A stretch of DNA of 17,851 bases from Saprospiraceae bacterium UBA7328. Lineage in GTDB: Bacteria > Bacteroidota > Bacteroidia > Chitinophagales > Saprospiraceae. The notes under the pieces are model-generated. The model had not been told where the DNA came from and searched no databases. It was given only the letters and a program-made list of their open reading frames with translations. Position numbers and translations under genes: made by a program. The stretch is taken from positions 1 to 17,851 of the forward strand of contig DKPS01000014.1 of the NCBI GenBank assembly GCA_002471345.1. Reading direction: 5' to 3'. The first letter of the stretch is position 1. Every line of letters begins with the position of its first letter. Shown piece after piece: positions 15,687-17,851 of the stretch.

Positions 15687-16666
15687 AACTGGTGTACCTC
15701 TTTTTTAATCAGTCGACCATATATTTCATCTATTTTTTGCATTTGCTCCTTTGTGATTTTGGGTATGTCCAATGCTTTCAGATTAGATTGAACTTGCTCA
15801 ACTTTTGAAGCTCCTGGTATAACCGTAGTAACATGGGAAGATTGCAAAACCCATTTTAAAGCAACAGGAGCCAAATTGTTATATTCTGGAAATAATTCTT
15901 TGAGTTCATTTACTGCTTGAAGTCCAGTCTCATATGGTATACCACTAAACGTTTCTCCTTTATCAAATCCTGCCCCTTCTCTATTGAAAAATCTATGATC
16001 GTTTTTTCCAAAAGTGGTGTTCTTAGTATATTGCCCTGTGAGAAGGCCACTGGCTAATGGCACTCTAATAATTATTCCCACATCTCTATCTGAAGCCAAT
16101 TCAAACAGTTTTTCATGGGGTCTTTGTCTAAACATATTATAGATGATCTGAATACTCGTCACATTTTCATACTCAATGGCTTTCATTCCTTCCTCCACTT
16201 TTTCCACACTGACTCCCATACTCCTAATTTTCCCTTCATCTTGAAGTCTTTGAAAAGTTCCAAATATCTCAGGTCTATAATACACTTCTATTGGAGGGCA
16301 GTGAAGTTGAACTAGATCGATCCTTTCTAATTTCATACGCTTTAGGCTACTTTCTACGAAGTCTCTCATAGCCTTTGGTGTATAGGAATCATTTTCATGA
16401 GGTTGTAAAGCTCTTCCACATTTAGTGGCAACAAATACTTCTTCTCGACGACTATTTACAACTCTTCCTACAGCACTTTCACTCATGCCTGCTTCGTAAA
16501 TATCCGCTGTATCTATAAAATTCACTCCCTGATCTATAGCTGAATTTATTATAGCATCAGCTAGATTATCATCAAATCCACTGCCCCATTTACCTCCTAC
16601 TTGCCAAGTACCAAGTGAAATTTCAGAAATATTCATTCTTGATTTCCCTAATTTCCTATATTGCAT
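15680..16666 (-). CDS. Aldo/keto reductase
   Basis: A 328-residue cytoplasmic TIM-barrel oxidoreductase using NADPH. The catalytic tetrad is complete: Asp52 and Tyr57 (FIDTADIYEAG), Lys82 (VATKCG) and His122 (VQLHCPP). The C-terminal cofactor motif VIPGASKVEQVQSN is present, as is the IRVPLASGLLTGQY segment of the AKR subgroup related to YghZ/IolS-type general reductases. Length is normal. The substrate, some aldehyde or ketone, is not predictable. Its ATG at 16666 lies only 24 bp from the divergent start at 16691, and its end overlaps proB by 7 nt. Coupling of an AKR to proB has no obvious pathway meaning; the AKR is not a replacement for ProA or ProC by sequence. Confidence 0.92.
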   Translation of the reverse strand: MQYRKLGKSRMNISEISLGTWQVGGKWGSGFDDNLADAIINSAIDQGVNFIDTADIYEAGMSESAVGRVVNSRREEVFVATKCGRALQPHENDSYTPKAMRDFVESSLKRMKLERIDLVQLHCPPIEVYYRPEIFGTFQRLQDEGKIRSMGVSVEKVEEGMKAIEYENVTSIQIIYNMFRQRPHEKLFELASDRDVGIIIRVPLASGLLTGQYTKNTTFGKNDHRFFNREGAGFDKGETFSGIPYETGLQAVNELKELFPEYNNLAPVALKWVLQSSHVTTVIPGASKVEQVQSNLKALDIPKITKEQMQKIDEIYGRLIKKEVHQLW

Positions 16667-16690
16667 ATATCACTTCTTAATAATTATATC

Positions 16691-17626
16691 ATGGCCAATT
16701 ATAGAGTTTTTTTAGCTTTTTTCACCCTTGTATTCATTACTTCTTCACTGACTGCTCAAAAGAGAGGATTAATTCTACAAAAGCCGAAACCGGAATCCAC
16801 CAAACCAGACCCATCTCCTTCAGACGCTGAGACTATGAAAGTCCAAAAAGTAATAGAAGATCTCTTCGACGCTATGCGGATATCTAAAGGGGCCAATGTG
16901 AGTCATCTTTTCGAAAGTGGAGCAACACTTTCATCAGTATCTACAAGTCAATTGGGTCAAACAAAACTCCAGAATAGTAATATTCAAGGTTTTATAGATG
17001 CTATCCGCAAACCGAGAAGTGATCAATGGGACGAGAAAATTTGGAGTTATGATATAAAAGTAGATGGTCCACTGGCTGAAGCCTGGACACCTTATTCTTT
17101 CTATGTAAATGGAAACTTATCACACTGTGGAGTCAATAATTTTGAACTAGTGAACCAATCAGGCGCATGGAAGATCAACCGAATTATTGACACAAGAAGA
17201 AAACTTGATTGTACTACTGATCCTAAAGAAGCTATCAATCAGCTTATGGATGATTGGCACCAGGCTGCAGCAAAGGCTGACGAAAATGCCTTCTTCGAAA
17301 GTATGACACCAGATGGAATTTATGTAGGAACTGATGCTTCTGAAAGATGGAATAGAGAAGAAATGAGAGTGTGGGCTAAACCCTATTTCGATCGTGGTAC
17401 AGCATGGTCATTTACAGCTAAGAGTAGGAATATTAGTATTTCTAAAGATGGTGATATTGCATGGGCTGATGAGGTATTAGACACTTGGATGGGTGATTGT
17501 AGGTCAACGGCAATTTTAGTGAAAAAAGATCAAGACTGGAAAATTAAATATTTCCACGTTGCAATAGCAGTACCTAATGATGCAGTAGATGGGTATCTAA
17601 AATTGATTGGGAAACAAGGGAGATGA
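16691..17626 (+). CDS. Secreted protein with two NTF2/SnoaL-like domains
   Basis: A 311-residue exported protein. The signal peptide ANYRVFLAFFTLVFITSSLTA is cleaved before Gln23; this supports ATG 16691 rather than the ATG at 16661, which would overlap the divergent gene and put ten extra residues in front. A proline- and charge-rich linker (28-47) leads into two cone-shaped domains: the first (about 50-170) resembles lumazine-binding-like/NTF2 proteins, and the second (about 178-305) a SnoaL-like domain with the typical DGIYVGTDASERW (208-220), AKPYFDRG (229-236) and WKIKYFHVAIAVP (283-295). Such domains bind small ligands in a pocket and are sometimes enzymes; no clear catalytic acid pair stands out here. 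The function is unknown. It is a monocistronic gene convergent with the partial gene at the right edge. Confidence 0.82.
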   Translation: MANYRVFLAFFTLVFITSSLTAQKRGLILQKPKPESTKPDPSPSDAETMKVQKVIEDLFDAMRISKGANVSHLFESGATLSSVSTSQLGQTKLQNSNIQGFIDAIRKPRSDQWDEKIWSYDIKVDGPLAEAWTPYSFYVNGNLSHCGVNNFELVNQSGAWKINRIIDTRRKLDCTTDPKEAINQLMDDWHQAAAKADENAFFESMTPDGIYVGTDASERWNREEMRVWAKPYFDRGTAWSFTAKSRNISISKDGDIAWADEVLDTWMGDCRSTAILVKKDQDWKIKYFHVAIAVPNDAVDGYLKLIGKQGR

Positions 17627-17665
17627 AATTATTGATGACTGAGAAAATTTCAATGAGTATCAACG

Positions 17666-17851
17666 TTATTGGTCTCCTAATTCTATGTCTTCTTTAGGTG
17701 GTTCTTTTACTTCTTCGCAGTCTATTTCTACCACATAGACTTGATTTCCATCTTTAAGAATACCTAAGCATTTTCCAGTTTTAAGCTGAGAACTGATACA
17801 CCTGGCTACACGTATACCTTTTCCTTTACACAAGATTTTTTCTGGATCAAG
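17666..17851 (-). CDS. C-terminal end of an unidentified cysteine-containing protein
   Basis: An open frame enters from the right edge and ends at a TAA (17668-17666), giving the last 61 residues. It contains four cysteines spread over CKGKG, RCISSQ, GKCLG and IDCEE, and a charged tail (EEVKEPPKEDIELGDQ). The even, soluble, beta-like pattern (LGILKDGNQVYVVEID) makes a real gene likely. I do not recognise the family. It converges on the NTF2-like gene with 39 bp between the stops. Confidence 0.6.
   Translation of the reverse strand, partial: LDPEKILCKGKGIRVARCISSQLKTGKCLGILKDGNQVYVVEIDCEEVKEPPKEDIELGDQ

Noticed and set aside
16661..16690. Upstream ATG for the NTF2-like protein
   Set aside because: It overlaps the divergent aldo/keto reductase start and puts polar residues before an otherwise standard signal peptide.

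Overview
The window is AT-rich and reads as a chromosomal segment of a Bacteroidota bacterium, probably a marine Cytophagia-type organism. The reasons are Q-after-cleavage signal peptides (SSQ, TAQ, FGQ), A/T-rich start contexts without strong Shine-Dalgarno sequences, a TAnnTTTG-type -7 box, and the family content. The genus cannot be read from the sequence.

Positions 1-9247 are an exopolysaccharide/capsule locus arranged as two divergent units around a non-coding control region (6361-6650). Leftward lie an acyltransferase-3 ORF that continues in frame into a half-length TolC-like protein, a GumC/Wzz-type polysaccharide co-polymerase with a degenerate tyrosine-kinase domain, a GT4 glycosyltransferase, and an O-antigen ligase/polymerase-like membrane protein cut by the left edge. 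Rightward lie a receiver-only response regulator, the initiating polyprenyl-phosphate sugar transferase, and UDP-glucose 6-dehydrogenase. Together they cover precursor supply (UDP-glucuronate), chain initiation, sugar addition, acylation, polymerisation/length control and possibly outer-membrane exit. No Wzx flippase and no Wza-type export protein is visible; more of the locus must lie left of position 1.

Positions 9248-9751 are a gene-free AT-rich spacer. Positions 9752-12596 hold ordinary accessory metabolism: a LysE-family exporter (leftward), then a rightward run of a HAD phosphatase, a haloalkane-dehalogenase-type alpha/beta hydrolase and an NADPH-dependent FMN reductase-like flavoprotein.

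Positions 12604-14225 carry two leftward paralogous secreted proteins of unknown function, separated by about 300 bp that look like the wreck of a third reading frame. A DUF6155-like protein follows (rightward), then a leftward pair, aldo/keto reductase and short glutamate 5-kinase, with overlapping ends. A divergent secreted protein with two NTF2-like domains follows, and the window ends in the C-terminal 61 residues of a cysteine-containing leftward protein.

The best candidates for something new are the AT3-TolC fusion, its translational coupling to a co-polymerase with a dead kinase domain (a possible alternative export arrangement), and the paralogous secreted family with its decayed neighbour. 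No RNA genes, CRISPR arrays or insertion sequences were seen.
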